DNA of 62,000 nucleotides from Symbiodinium natans (Eukaryota > Sar > Dinophyceae > Suessiales > Symbiodiniaceae). Location: contig CAJNDS010000028.1 of NCBI GenBank assembly GCA_905221605.1, positions 109,763 through 171,762 on the forward strand, in the 5' to 3' direction. The notes under the pieces are model-generated. The model was not told where the DNA came from. It saw nothing but the letters and a program-made list of their open reading frames with translations, and did no database searches. Shown in pieces: positions 12,693 through 24,800 of this stretch. Each line of letters starts with the position of its first letter. The first letter of the stretch is position 1. A program made the translations under genes and the position numbers.

Positions 12693-13327
12693 TGATTGTA
12701 GTACAAGCTTAGTACTGCCGCCCCCGTGAGCCGGCGGGATTTTCATTGACTTGTAGTACAAGCTTAGTACTGGAACCGCCGTCCCCGTGAGCCGGCGGGA
12801 TTTTCATTGATTTGTACTACAAGCTTAGTACTGGAACCGCCGGCCCCGTGAGCCGGCTGGGTTTTCGTTGATTTGTAGTACAAGCTTAGTACTGGAACCG
12901 CAGTCCCCGTGAGCCGGCTGGATTTTCATTGATTTGTAGTCAAGCTTAGTACTGGAACCGCCGTCCCCGTGAGCCGGCGGGATTTTCATTAATTTGTAGT
13001 ACAAGCTTAGTACTGGAATCGCCGTCCCTGTGAGCCGGCGGGATTTTCGCTGATTTGTAGTACAAGCTTATAGTACTGGAACCGCCGTCCCCGTGAGCCG
13101 GCTGGATTTTCGTTGATTTGTAGTACAAGCTTATAGTACTGGAACCGCCGTCCCCGTGAGCCGGCTGGATTTCCATTGATTTGTAGTATACAAGCCTAGT
13201 ACTGGAACCGCAGTCCCCGTGAGCCGGCTGGATTTTCGTTGATTTGTAGTACAAGCTTGGTACTGGAACCGCCGTCCCTGTGAGCCGGCTGGATTTTCGT
13301 TGATTTGTAGTACAAGCTTAGTACTGG
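12693..13327. repeat. 11-copy minisatellite, unit about 61 bp
   Basis: The word AAGCTT or a one-base variant recurs at 12706, 12760, 12821, 12882, 12942, 13003, 13064, 13127, 13192, 13253 and 13314. Spacing is 60-65 bp, except the first at 54. Each unit holds AGTACAAGCTTAGTACTG, a near-palindrome, followed by GTCCCCGTGAGCCGGC and TTTTCATTGATTTGTAG. Units differ mainly at CCGCCG versus CCGCAG, CGGCGG versus CGGCTGG, and by TA insertions. The array lies between RSH-A (upstream in gene direction) and RSH-B. A minus frame stays open over five units because of the unit length; I do not regard it as a gene. Confidence 0.95.
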
Positions 13328-13372
13328 CGTCGCCTGCCTGCCGCGATGCAGCAATCAGGCCGTTTTATAGCG

Positions 13373-13402
13373 TTATCGTTTTTTCTTGATTATCGTTGTA
13401 CG
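13373..13402. repeat. Right copy of the direct repeat flanking the minisatellite
   Basis: This is the partner of 12611-12641, about 45 bases after the last minisatellite unit. It starts immediately past the stop of the last open frame of RSH-A at 13405. Confidence 0.85.
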
Positions 13403-13404
13403 AG

Positions 13405-16400
13405 TCAGGGGCACTGCCCCAAACGCTTAGGGCAACTCCTTTCATAAATTGAATGCGCGGGGTTTTTGTGCAACCCCAAGTGCAGCAGAGAATACTCGAC
13501 AAGCGGAAGAAGGGTTTGAGAACCCTTCCACAGCCATGCTCCAGTCAATGCCTCCCCGAAAAGGTGCAGCCGCTCGAGAGGGAACACGGCACGCCGCAGC
13601 TCAGAAGGAGCGATGGAGTCTGCCTCAAGCACATCTGATCCTACACTGGTGCTGCAGTGATGCCTGACAGCTGCGGGTTCCGGGCTGCCCGTCCCCCCAA
13701 CGAGGCGAAGATCTCATCTGGACCCAGCTCAAAGGCCTCATGTTCGCTGTGCTACGGCTACGACATGCTTGCGTTGGTGCCCGAGGTGTCACAATCTAAA
13801 GACAGAGCCTATGAAAGCAGGATCCGCCTCCGGCCTTGTAAAGGTGGTGAGAGGCTAGACCCTTGCGCTCCTTCTGTTTCATGGATCCAGAAAAGACGTG
13901 CACCTGGAAGCACCGCCGAAGCGCCTATATGCTTCGACACTGTGACATACTGCGACACTGGATTACTCTGCAGCTGGCCTCCAATTTGCAAGTCATTGTG
14001 TCTACGGTCCGCAGCTGGGCGATCGCTCGGCTAGATGCCTTCGGCATCTGCGTGGTGACCTTTACGATGTCAAGCCACGACATTCACGAAATCTGCAACC
14101 CGTAAATGGCGCACAATTGCGCACAGAAAGGCTGGGGTTAGACTAGCCCATGTGTGGGATCTGGAGCTTGCATGCTTTGGTGTGAGCTCCCAACATTGGT
14201 GCAAAGTGTTATGTGAAGAGCACGGTATCCACTCTTCTTGGATTTTGTGATGTAGTCCTGGAAGGCGCGTAAAACATGGCAAGTCAAGCTGAGGGCGGAA
14301 CATGACAGTTTAGTAACTTAGTAACTTACGAAATTTGGGGGTGCAAGGGGTCGGCTGAAACACTTTGATGTGGCTCCTTGGTGGAGTCCGGCAACACGGA
14401 CCAACCCTTCGTTGTCTTGGCGTAGCGTTGTAGAGCATCCAACACGGCAAAGCAGGCAGCTCGTTCTCGCCACTCTTCTGCCAACCACTCTGGATTCTGC
14501 GGGACCTCAGATTCTGTGCTTGAGGATGCACATGGATGCAGCTGTTTTGAAGCTGCACCTCTGCCAAAGGATCGGGATCAACCACAACTTCCACAGCAAG
14601 TAAGTCCTGACACCGCATGGCGTCGCTTGGCCGTGGCTGTAAGGTGAACTGCAGTCTGCGTTTCTGGCCTTGATGGCCTGAGCCTTGAGATCTTCTCGAG
14701 AAACACCGCGGTGCCGGAGAAGTTTCTTCACAATGCTGTACACGCTCTTCACACGGCCTCTGACCTGGAACTCTTATCGTGCAGTTCGGGTCCGGCGTGG
14801 TTCATGTCATATATGTCATGAAACGCCTGCCTTGCACACCGCAAGTGCCCGCACGTCAGAATCTGCATCCAATGCCCTCCGGACTTCTCGGAGGCATCGC
14901 TGAAGTGTTCGATTTAGTAGCTCATCTTCTTCTCGCATCCATGCCTCCGCCACATTTCCATGCAAATCATGTCTGTGTTAAACGGGTCCGAAACCTGGGA
15001 GCCGTGATGCCCGTGACGAACCCATCTCATTCCGTGGACATCCGTGGATGATCGATACGATATGCCAGCCGGAACTCAACTGTTAACTTAACTGCACTTC
15101 ACCCGAGTTCCTTCTAAGAGCGCTCTCAGAGACGTGCACATCACGGGCCGTGCAATTGATTGGGACCGAGGCAGGAGAGCGTTTCGAGGGAACCGCCCCT
15201 CCGATATGCAAAGAATCCCATTTTCCAACGGACACGCTTTTTTAACGCAACAAAAGCGACGCCGCCCCCAAGACCCCGAGAGGCAGGAAAGTCCTTGCCA
15301 CGATTTGGAAGCTGAAAGATGCTGAAAGGATACAGCAATTTGAAAAGACCCAAAACCCCGTTAGCGAGGACGTCACGGCACTACCTAGAGAATCACCGGT
15401 CTCATGGCTTGATCAAGAAACATCGCCAGCAAGCGCACGTCGAGAAGGCCCTGGGCACGTTCCATTCGACAATCATCAACGTTCAGAACACCACTTGAAA
15501 AGAACATCGCTCGGTAGATTGCAGGAGGGTGATACGTGTGTTGTGCCCATGTTTTGCAAATCTTGAAGATGAACGCAAAATGCTTCCTGATGATGCTTTG
15601 GTAACAATGCCAGCACTTGCATGTTCGCGCTTTCGACCCGGTACTCTTCATTGTACGCCGAACACCGGACACAGTGTGTGGTGAAAGAGAGGAACCCGGA
15701 GACCACAAGAACGTCTACAATCAGGAGGAGATTCAGCAGCAATGCTGTACGCGTACCGATGCTCTAATGCACAACATTGCACAACACAAGTGCCTCAATC
15801 ATGCTGTACTCCTCCGGAAAATACAATCGCAAGGCGCGATTTTCCAGCGACGGCGTGATTCGTTCGTTGACGCTGCCTTTGTGGGCCTTATGAGGTGTCG
15901 AAAGTGATTCCTGAAACGGAGACACGAACCGGATCGATGCCCAAGCGAAACTGAAGCGACAAGCAGCCAAAGCATCGAAGCCAAGGCCATGGGCCAAGGG
16001 CACATGCAAATCCAAAGCCTTAGGCACCGGGTCTTGCGCGATCGTATTAGGCTGAGGTGTGGCAGGTGACATGGAAGTTCAAATCCCAGGGGCACAACGA
16101 GCCAAAGCCCGTCCCTCGTCAGGAAGGCCAAATCTGCTCGCCACTGCGGTGGAGAGATTGCGCAGAATCTGCTCTACCTTGCATGAAAGGCGTTGCAACA
16201 AAGGCGGAACAAGTGCAGCGTTTGCTCCTGGGAGCTGAGGCCGACACCTCTGCGATCTCAACCATTGCAGCCCGAAAGTCCTGATGCATAGGACAACTTG
16301 CTGCTTGTAGCTTACCGCCAGGATCTCTAATCTAATGGACTGGCTTGGGTTCGGATGGGTGTGGACTCAACGTAGCGTCCTTGGAGCATCGCAGGTACAG

Positions 16401-18574
16401 CAAACGAGTAAGCTGCGAAGCGGCAAGCTGCACCTGCAGCAACTCGATTTGTCGAGTTCTTTCGCATAGTTTAGGATAGTTCGCCTCGGCCCTGGCCATG
16501 GGCGTCAGAGGTTTGCATAGGAACCCCCTCTTTGTTTGCCCCAGGCCGCTGGAAGGTCTTTTTCAGTGATCGACGCGCAGCGTTTGCAATTTTAGGCTCT
16601 TTAAGGGGTTTTGCCCTGCGATTTCACCATGGAACGGCGTGGACCCATACAGCCAACTCGGACGTGCCATCAGTAACTCAGTAACTTGCCGACATTTATT
16701 CAACCTGGTGCTCCCCCAACTGTCCACCCAACTTGTAGACTTGGACATACTTGGACTTTGGGCTAGGACCAGGACGGATGATGAACACAACCGCACGCAT
16801 GCAGATGTTCCCTATTGCCCTACGCCCTTGCCACACCGCTGCACAGCACATTGGACTGATGAGACTATCCGCTTGTGCAACTTGTGCAACTTGTGCACAG
16901 CTAGCTGATCTTATGGACCAACCTGTCCGTGATGAGCTGCGCTGTCCTGACGACGAGGGACAAAGACAACAGATTCCCTCAAATGTTCTGGCTTTCGGTC
17001 AATACATTTTTAGCACTATCTCACCCTCTACAAGAAACCGTGAGCCCGACCCTTTCCAGGAGCAGACGGCCTTCAAGCCCACTAAACGTTAGGGTGTGGT
17101 TGGTGTGGTTGAGCGCGTTCCAAGCCGCAAAAACCCGAAGCCCGAGAGGGAGGGGAAGTTGTCAATAGGGGAAGGGGATATGGAACCATGCAACATCGTG
17201 TCAATTGAGTCCTCTGCCAGCGCTCGCAAATAAAGAAGCAAGGCCAGCTGTTCAAGCCTGATTGCAGGATTTGGTCATGACAGGCACTGCCGGTCATGCC
17301 AGAGTTGAGCCTCTTCTTCTCATCAATGAGGTTGACAACCTCTTCCCCAAGTTCAGGACAGCAAGCAAAAACCTGCAACAGGGAATTGCAAGATGTGGGC
17401 TACCTAGATCCTCCAGAGCCCTGCAGAATGCTTTCGTTCTCTGCCTTGGAGACCACGGCCCAGGATTGTCCAAGGCACTCGTCGAGATCGTGCAGCAGCA
17501 AGGCCTCATGTACACAGGACAGGCTGGAAGAAAGACGGCTTCAGTCCTAGTCTCGCCGGGCAGCCACGATGGCGCGAGAATCGGCGCCCAATCGCATTAG
17601 GCTGCAGAGGCTTGCCTCCTACCCGTGTCGTCCAAACATCCATCAAGTGAACATGTTCATTCAGAAATTCGTAAACGAAGGTCCTTGAAGCGCCATCGGT
17701 TTCCCGGCAATGCTCTGGCGGCAATATTCAGAGCAATGATTAAAGCACGGTGGTCTTCAGGTGATGTGAAGGCCTTCAGGGCAAAACTCGGACACACGGA
17801 GCCATACTGCTGCGAACAGCTACTGTACTGACTCTAAACTGAAATCCGCAAATAGAAGGTATCTTGCGAGGGTTGAGTTCGGTGCCTGCAGGACCATTTC
17901 GCCCGCCTTTTCGGCAACCTCCGGCAAAGGCTTGTTGGGTGCCTCTGCACAGCATGTGTCTCTCCTGCCTACAGATCGAGCATTGATGCGTCGTGCTATG
18001 ATGTGATTATGTGCTAAGGCTGCCTGTGTCAGCTCTTCAAGCAGGTGTGCTGCGAAAGCCGCCAACTGAGGTGGCTCTGTAAGGTTAAGCATCCGCTGTC
18101 GGATGCGTACGTCCATTGCCTGGCCGTTGATCATACGACAACTCGGAGCAATCCATTTGCTGATATTTGCTGCCTTTCTTCGGTTGGGCTGGCACACATA
18201 GACGTCTGCACAGGATTTGTATTCCAGGTGTGGGGAAAACGTGCTCCAAAGTCGGCATGACAGCTCGTAAGTTGCCCGCTCGGCCCTGCCTCAAGTGCAA
18301 CGGACACCTCCGCTGCCGGCCCCATCGTTGATGCTTCGACATCCCACGGTCCATCAAAGTCTCTCCGGTTCTTGAAGTGCACCCTGGAATACCTCACATC
18401 AATGATGCCAGAATTGGCGAGGCTCGGATGGGCCAGAACCCGGTTGTCAAACAGTCGCAGCGCGTATAACATCGCAATACTAGCCTGGTGGCCCATGAAG
18501 GGCCGCTGCTCGCTGTTCTTGTTCACGTTGCATCGCCGCAACGAGGCCCTCGCCCAAACTGACAGGGGGCGCAA
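13405..18574 (-). CDS. RelA/SpoT homologue A (RSH-A), multi-exon, hydrolase domain partly decayed
   Basis: Second RSH gene, upstream of RSH-B in gene direction. Exons on minus: 17773-17684 (PEDHRALIIALNIAARAL, start of the HD domain); 17504-17445 (ALLLHDLDECLG); 17372 onward (ELGEEVVNLIDEKKRL); 16280-16248 (DFRAAMVEIAE, where active enzymes read on to DRLHN); about 16177-16085; 16051-15968 (LDLHVPLAHGLGFDAL); 15886-15794 (LENRALRLYFPEEYSMIE). Synthetase exons: about 14772-14684 (VRGRVKSVYSIVKKLLR), 14606-14559 (DLLAVEVVVDP), 14496-14377 (CFAVLDALQRYAKTTKGW), 14257 onward (DYITKSKKSGYRALHIT). HDxxED reads HDLDEC and I find no DRLHN box, so hydrolase activity is doubtful; the synthetase core looks sound up to YRALHIT. 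Coding-like exons at 13737-13645 and 13632-13405 may be its C-terminus, and 18574-17820 its N-terminus. Those ends are uncertain. Confidence 0.83.
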
Positions 18575-18823
18575 TCGTCCGCAAGATGCCCAGGGTTCTC
18601 CGCATTACCTCCCAAACATTCCGAAACCATGAGATTGTCACATGATGTCACATGTAGTGTCGCATTGTTCTCGCCATGCTATCACACAACATTCATGCGA
18701 ACACATGTGAACATATCAGCATAGCAAGTGAAGTTTCAACTACTGCGACACATGCACTTGCTATGGGCCATGGCCGGTCAGAGGTCAGTCATTACATGTA
18801 CAGGAATGTAGATGGAGCGACGA

Positions 18824-19350
18824 CTAAGACATGTGGATGTGCGGCACCTCTGCATCCAATCTTCTATCTGGGGCTGGAGAATCCATCGCTAAGGCGTGCA
18901 GCACTGCCCGCAAAGCCGGTCTCTTCACCTCTTTGATAGGCCTCGGTAAGGCAGATTGCGCTGTGCACATGTGTGCATTATTGATATGAAAAGAGAAATG
19001 CCAGAAATGCAGCAGAGCATGGATGGTCCATGTCAATCCTCTGCTCAGGCCCTGCCTTGACGACAGCCGAAGTGTAAAGATGCAGTAGATGCCGATGAAG
19101 CCAAGGAGGAGAGCAGCGAAAATCACGACAATAAGTGCAAGCCATAGAGCTGGAGCAGCTGGGGAATGTGACACAATATCTACCTTCAACAAGCACATAA
19201 CGTTACTATTCGTAAAAGGCTGCATCTTACGACTTGACCAATGCTGGCACCATGTACTACACGAATGGCTTGAAGCTGCCTTGTCTTGAGCGCTTTCCAA
19301 ACCGTCCTCAATCAGCATCATACGGTCGTTCATGCGCCTCAGGCCATATC
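18824..19350 (-). CDS. Unassigned gene with a single transmembrane exon
   Basis: An exon at about 19341-19284 (NDRMMLIEDGLESAQ) can join, through a possible GA-AG intron, to one starting at 19183. The latter reads into a strongly hydrophobic helix, WLALIVVIFAALLLGFIGIY, followed by a basic turn. A short polar segment before one terminal helix recalls tail-anchored proteins such as SNAREs, but no SNARE layers could be checked and I do not assign a family. The frame is open from 19333 to 18824, so the 3' limit is a guess. Confidence 0.4.
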
Positions 19351-21800
19351 ATCTCACCCTTGTGATTTCGGTATTTGGTTGAATGAGACTCGGCTGACGA
19401 CTCCAGAAGCGGTTTCCATTGCTCCTGGTTCGCGGACAATGCTGGCTCTTAACCTCCCTGTGAGAGCCCGCAGGAAGTGTGCTCCAGCTCATCTGATACT
19501 TCCAGGAAATTTCGCCTGTGCAGGGCCATCATTCGCGGGGGAGGGGGGGGATGGTGGGGTTGGGTTACTGCAAAAAAATACTGTAAGAAGTCTACACTAC
19601 TATGTACTAAACGGACTTACACGGAATCGACCGACTGGCCTTAGGCCCGACAAGGCTCCCTCCAAGGCATCACCACCAGCATGAGTCCTTGATGCCAGAC
19701 TTCAGGGGTGATTAAAAATTTAAACATTCGCAAATCTGCGCTTCAGATGTAGACAGCCAGAGATGCGCCTCACAAGACGAATTCGAGGCCCCGGAGCTCC
19801 TTGGCCTGAAGGGCCGGACATGCGCCCTCGCAGAAAATGCCCGTTGCTGCTTCTGCTCCTGACACTGGTACTACGAGTTAATACTGTGCTCCTGTCACTG
19901 TGCCTGTCGAAATTCCTCCCATGATGCAGCGACAGCATAGCGACGGCGGCAACAACGACGACAACGGCCAACGGCCATTACAACTGCGACCGCAACGGGA
20001 AACTGAACAGTGACGCGAGAAGGTACAGTATTGGTCATCAGGTCAAGAAGCAGCTGGGCTTTTAGTAACATTGCAATCTGGGAACATGCATGGAATGTGG
20101 ACATCAGACCTTCGTAACTTCGTGGTTGCTGCATTTGAACCTTGCATAGCCGCTTAGCCTTGCCCATCGGCGACGATGGTCCAATCAGGCTCCGCCCGTT
20201 GCAATTGCTTGGCACCATCCCTGTGAGATGTTGTTAGATTTTAAAAATAGAAGGTCCAGCTGCAGTTTCAATTTTTCGCAATTTGATGACGGTAGGTGCG
20301 ACATGCTGCTTCAGGACCAGCCTTGGCAGAGAGCTGCGTTGAGATGCAAAAAAGATCCCAGTGCCGCCGCTGTAGCCGCAGCAATTACCAGGCCTGTGCC
20401 GGGTGACAGCATGCTCTGAAAAAGTCCAGGAGGAGCGGGAACAAAGGAATTGGCGCCACAAAAATCAGTTCCCAGCTAGAATGGCTGCAGGCCCTGCACC
20501 ACCGTGAACGTGACCGGGGCATGGCATCAGAGGCCGCCGAGGTCACATGATGACATGCTGACGATGCTTGTGTGTGGTCTGAAACTGTCTAACTCAATGC
20601 ACCCACGGGAACTGTCTCTCTGCTGTCATGAAATTTAAAGGTGTTCTGATGAATGGGCATGCTGTTGCAGCGAAACGCAGTGCAAACGCGACTTGCCAAG
20701 AAGATGCTCTGCAAGCTTGTAGCACCGCGATGGCTGCCCAGTGTTCAAGATGAATCATGAGCCATCATGAGCCTACCCGGTGCTCCCTACTCTCTGCAAG
20801 AAACCCTACCCAGACCTCTCTAAGCCCAGCCTCAAAGCCTGAAACTCCATTGCCTGAAACTGGTATCTCCAAAGGTCGCCGGCATCCCAAACTCCCGGGG
20901 CGTGGACGGCGGATGAACACGATCAGCTCAACATAGAGCAACGATGATCTTCGGATTAGCAACCTAGACTCTAGACGCGAAGTCCAGGACTCCAGGACCT
21001 GCCTGGCTTACAAGGACTTCTGCGAAACCCAGGCGAAGCTTTCACGAAATTTGGCGGTGCGGCTTTGCGGATTAGTCGCATGCTTTGCGAGTCTCAAGGC
21101 GACCGAAACTTTGCACACATATGTTCCAGCCTAAAGCCTGCAGAAAGCAGGCTGTTAACACCTTCGTGGAATCTCACTCTACTTGCACGAACACCATAGC
21201 GGGCTTTCGCGCCACACCTTCAAGCTGGCAAATCTCCGTTTTGCATGAACTGGCAACACCCAGGGAACCCTCCGACGGAAACCTTGCTGAATGTGCTTCT
21301 GCCTAGTGCACAGTACAGACCAACAGAGGATGGCACAGTATGGTCCTCCTACATCCGCATGATAATGCCCTTTTTGTTTGTCCAACTGAGCCCGATCCCA
21401 CAGATCCGAGGATCGGCCTAAATGCTGCGGTGCTGCGGTCTTACTGGGGTGGGCACGCCGCTCGTGAGACAGCGCAGCATCGAGGCAAAGTAGGGCGAAC
21501 AGAGGGCAAATGCAGTCAGCAGCACATGCCACATGCCGAACATGGAAACCGTCTGCAGGTTGCCGAAAATCAAGCCTCAGCTTCGACGTACCATTCGGCT
21601 TTTGCCCTCCGTGGTTTTGTACAGCTCGCTTAAACGAACACGAATCATCTTTGTACATCTCACCGGGAAACACGACACCCATGTACTTGCACATCATCGT
21701 GTCCCAGAAACATCTCTGTCCCAGCATGTCCCTGCATTGCATTTGTCAAGATGAAGCAAGCTTCATCGACCTTGCGCCTCAGAATTTCTTGCAAGTTGCA
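19351..21800. other. Unassigned stretch, possible exons on minus
   Basis: On minus, an open frame at 21742-21179 begins with coding-like sequence (CKYMGVVFPGEMYKDD) before a GT, and 20218-19895 includes a plausible segment (SYEGLMSTFHACSQIAML). Neither matches a family I recognise. There is a G-rich run at about 19540-19556. No repeat array or RNA gene was seen. Confidence 0.35.
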
Positions 21801-21845
21801 CATCCAGCATAAACTCACACTAGAGAAGCTCGAAGGAAGAGCGCT

Positions 21846-24800
21846 TCAAATATCGACCCGTGTTAAGGCACGCGCAGCCTGCTTGCGGAACTTCTTTTTG
21901 AGAGCCTTTGCCACGTACCGTCAATTGTTTGACTCTCTTTCTTGTCTGTGCCATGCACGCACCATGCTATAGGAACAGGTATCCATGATTTTGCAGATGC
22001 CAAGTCAAGTTTATAGCCCTAACCTTTCTTGCCTTCGGCACTTTGTCCTTGCGCTTCTCGCGCTTTTCCTCCTTCACCTTCAGATTCCAAAGCTGCGTGT
22101 TTAAACGATTGTGTTCAAGTTGAAGCCGTGCACGATGCTTGCCTTTCGTTTCCATTCAGCCTGCGTTGCAAGGTGTTCTGCACGAACTCCGCTCCCTGCC
22201 GCCCCCGCACTCCCAAATAATTCTAATTCTGGCCTTGTCCATTCCATCTGGTTTGTGCCTCGAACATGCTTATCATTTGTTCTGTGCAGTCTGAACGTCA
22301 GTTGGAGCTGAGCTTGTCCAACTGCAGACTTGCATAAGAGCCGAAAATGCACACGGATGCGGTAGCATGACTCATGTGCTAAGGCACTGACCCGTCGTTC
22401 TTGGTTTCATCGTGCTCAGCCTCTGAGTCAGACTCGTCATCGTTGTCATCGCTGTTGTTTGCAATCTGCTTCGCTTCAGAGGTACTTGCTACTTCCTGGC
22501 TGAGCCAACAACATCCAACAACTCATCATCACTTGATTGAGGGATCACTGGACCATCACTGGCAAGGAAAGGGGCTTAGACCATTTAGTTGCAGGCACGG
22601 CTTCGCATTCAAAACCCAGCCCTACTGTAAACAACAGCAGTTACTATACCATCCAGCTTCAGGTCCTCCTCGTTCGCTGCTTCGTCACATGCTAGGAGTC
22701 GTTCATAGAGCACCTGGGCATGCTGGGCACGCTGTGCACGCTAGACACACTGCACGCCGCATGCGCAGCATGCGTGGGGATACTGGCAATGTCTGAGGAC
22801 AATGCTTCCTCCCCGCGCTGCCTCTTCTCAAGCTCTCGGTCCAAGGAGCGTTGGTCAGAAACCTGTCGAATGTTCCCTTTCTCCCCTGCTCCGGTCTCTC
22901 ATCTTGTCTGCAACAAGGGCCTGATTGAGATTGCTAGGAATCCAGGTTTGTATGAACACCTCAGTCAATGTTTCGAGGCTGACCTGCACCGTCTTTAAAC
23001 TCAGACTCCACACCAAAAGCACATCCAAAGCACCTCGTCATCTGCATCCTCTTGGTCAAAGTCCCCATTTTCCGCTGCATCCATCAATGCCTCCAAAGAG
23101 TGCCCAAAAAAATCCAAGTACAAGAAAAGATGATTGCAACCTGTTGTATATTGTTCCAGCTAAAGAACAGGCTTGCGCAATGGCATTTGGTTCCCCATTG
23201 TGTCGACGCCGCTGCCTTGAAAGCTTCGGAGTCATCATCATATATCGCCCCAGATGTGCCAAGCCTGACACGTCACAGACGCAGATCAACTCCGTTCACT
23301 GCTGCGTCGAGCCCGCACAAACATCGCAAAAGGTGTCGGGGGGATTCGGGAGGCCTTGGCAGCTCACGTGAGACAACCTGAGAGTTCAAAAGCCGTGCTG
23401 ACATTTGTAGACAACCATAGGTCCCACCGAGTTGCGAGCGAAGTCGAACAAGCGCTTCACTGGCAACACTCTTGTTGACATGCGTTTGGCAAAGAAGTTG
23501 TTGACCTCGCATGGATTGGCGATGTGCCAGAACAGCACAAGGTTTAGGAAATAATGTCCAAGCGTCATTCACGCAATCCCTCTTGAGGAAGTCCAGTGCT
23601 TGCGGGTGGTCGCTCTCCACGGACTGGGATACATCAATGATGTACAGTTTGGCATCGTTGTACAGCCTCGGCAAGTGGGAACATCAGGTCAGATGTATTG
23701 GCAGCAGGTCAGTGAAACTGATGGATGCTTGAGGAACATCCTCAGTGGCGATGTGAACAAAACGCCAACGCAACCAAGAAAGAACCACCACAACTAAGTC
23801 GTTTTGAAAGGCACAGTGAACAAAGGGAGTCCCCTGCCTGAAAGGTAAACGTGGCAGACGTGCTAAAGACCGATATCTTTACATTCACCGCATCTTACCC
23901 AATAAATAGTTCAGGAAGCAACGGCGCGATCTGTCAACATGACCAGCATTCCGGATTCCAGCACAGAGCTTGAAACCATCCGAAAAGGCTTCTCACTGCA
24001 CCGCACGGCCGCGCCAAATCACGCTCCAGACACAACGAGCTCAACGAGCCTGCGCTTTTCGACGCTTCACGGTGACTTGTCCGATCGTTGTCTGGCACTG
24101 CACGGTCACTGGGGACTTTCAGAATTATGCATGATCATGCTTTGCTTACCGAAAAGTTCCACCTGTTCAAAGGAAGCGGCTTGCAATTAAAACGACAGCA
24201 GTTTCGTGCCGCATCTCAGGAACAGCGTCTTGATGCGTCTTGGATTCGGCTGGGCCTTCTGCTCGCCTGCCAAAGTACTTCAAGGGCCTTGAGAGTGAGA
24301 GGCCCTTCAAGGGCCTTCAGAGGATTTGCAGGGCTCCGTCAGGAGCCCCAACGACAACAGGGGCCCACCCCGAAAGCTGAAAACACACACCACTTTGTTT
24401 CAGCCTGCAACCTACGCCTGCGTCCCCCAGCCCAGATGAAGCCTCAGTGGTTGGATTTTTCAAGTCCAGGCAAGAGTCTGCAAGTTTAGGATGCAGGGTT
24501 TTAGCGTTCTTCGATTTACGCTCTGAATACCCCTGGAGGGCTCTGAAGTGGAAACTTTGGACGTGCCTGAGTCTCCCAAAAGAGCCAAGTCCATTTCCAT
24601 TTGGTGCATGAGCTGTTGCTGCTGTTTCCATGTCTGTGTTGCTGGTTGAGCGCACTCTTGGAGACCATGCGATACTTGGGGCAACCACACCCCCCACAGC
24701 ACATATCACTCCAGATGGGGCCCCTGCATGTTGTACTCCGAGAGATCTCCGTGCACCAGCTTGCAACGCTGCATCCTTCGGATATCTGAAGCGCAAAGGT

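Noticed and set aside
12946-13254. Minus frame with a repeated Tyr-Tyr-Lys-Ser peptide
   Set aside because: It follows the minisatellite unit, breaks where unit length shifts, and has no flanking exon context.
12775-13290. Possible compensating changes (CCGCCG/CGGCGG versus CCGCAG/CGGCTGG) preserving a hairpin in minisatellite units
   Set aside because: At least four units combine CCGCCG with CGGCTGG, so pairing is not maintained consistently.
21660-21775. RRKVDEACFILTN, reminiscent of a potassium-channel RCK segment
   Set aside because: The similarity is brief, the frame stops soon after, and no channel pore or neighbouring RCK motif was found.
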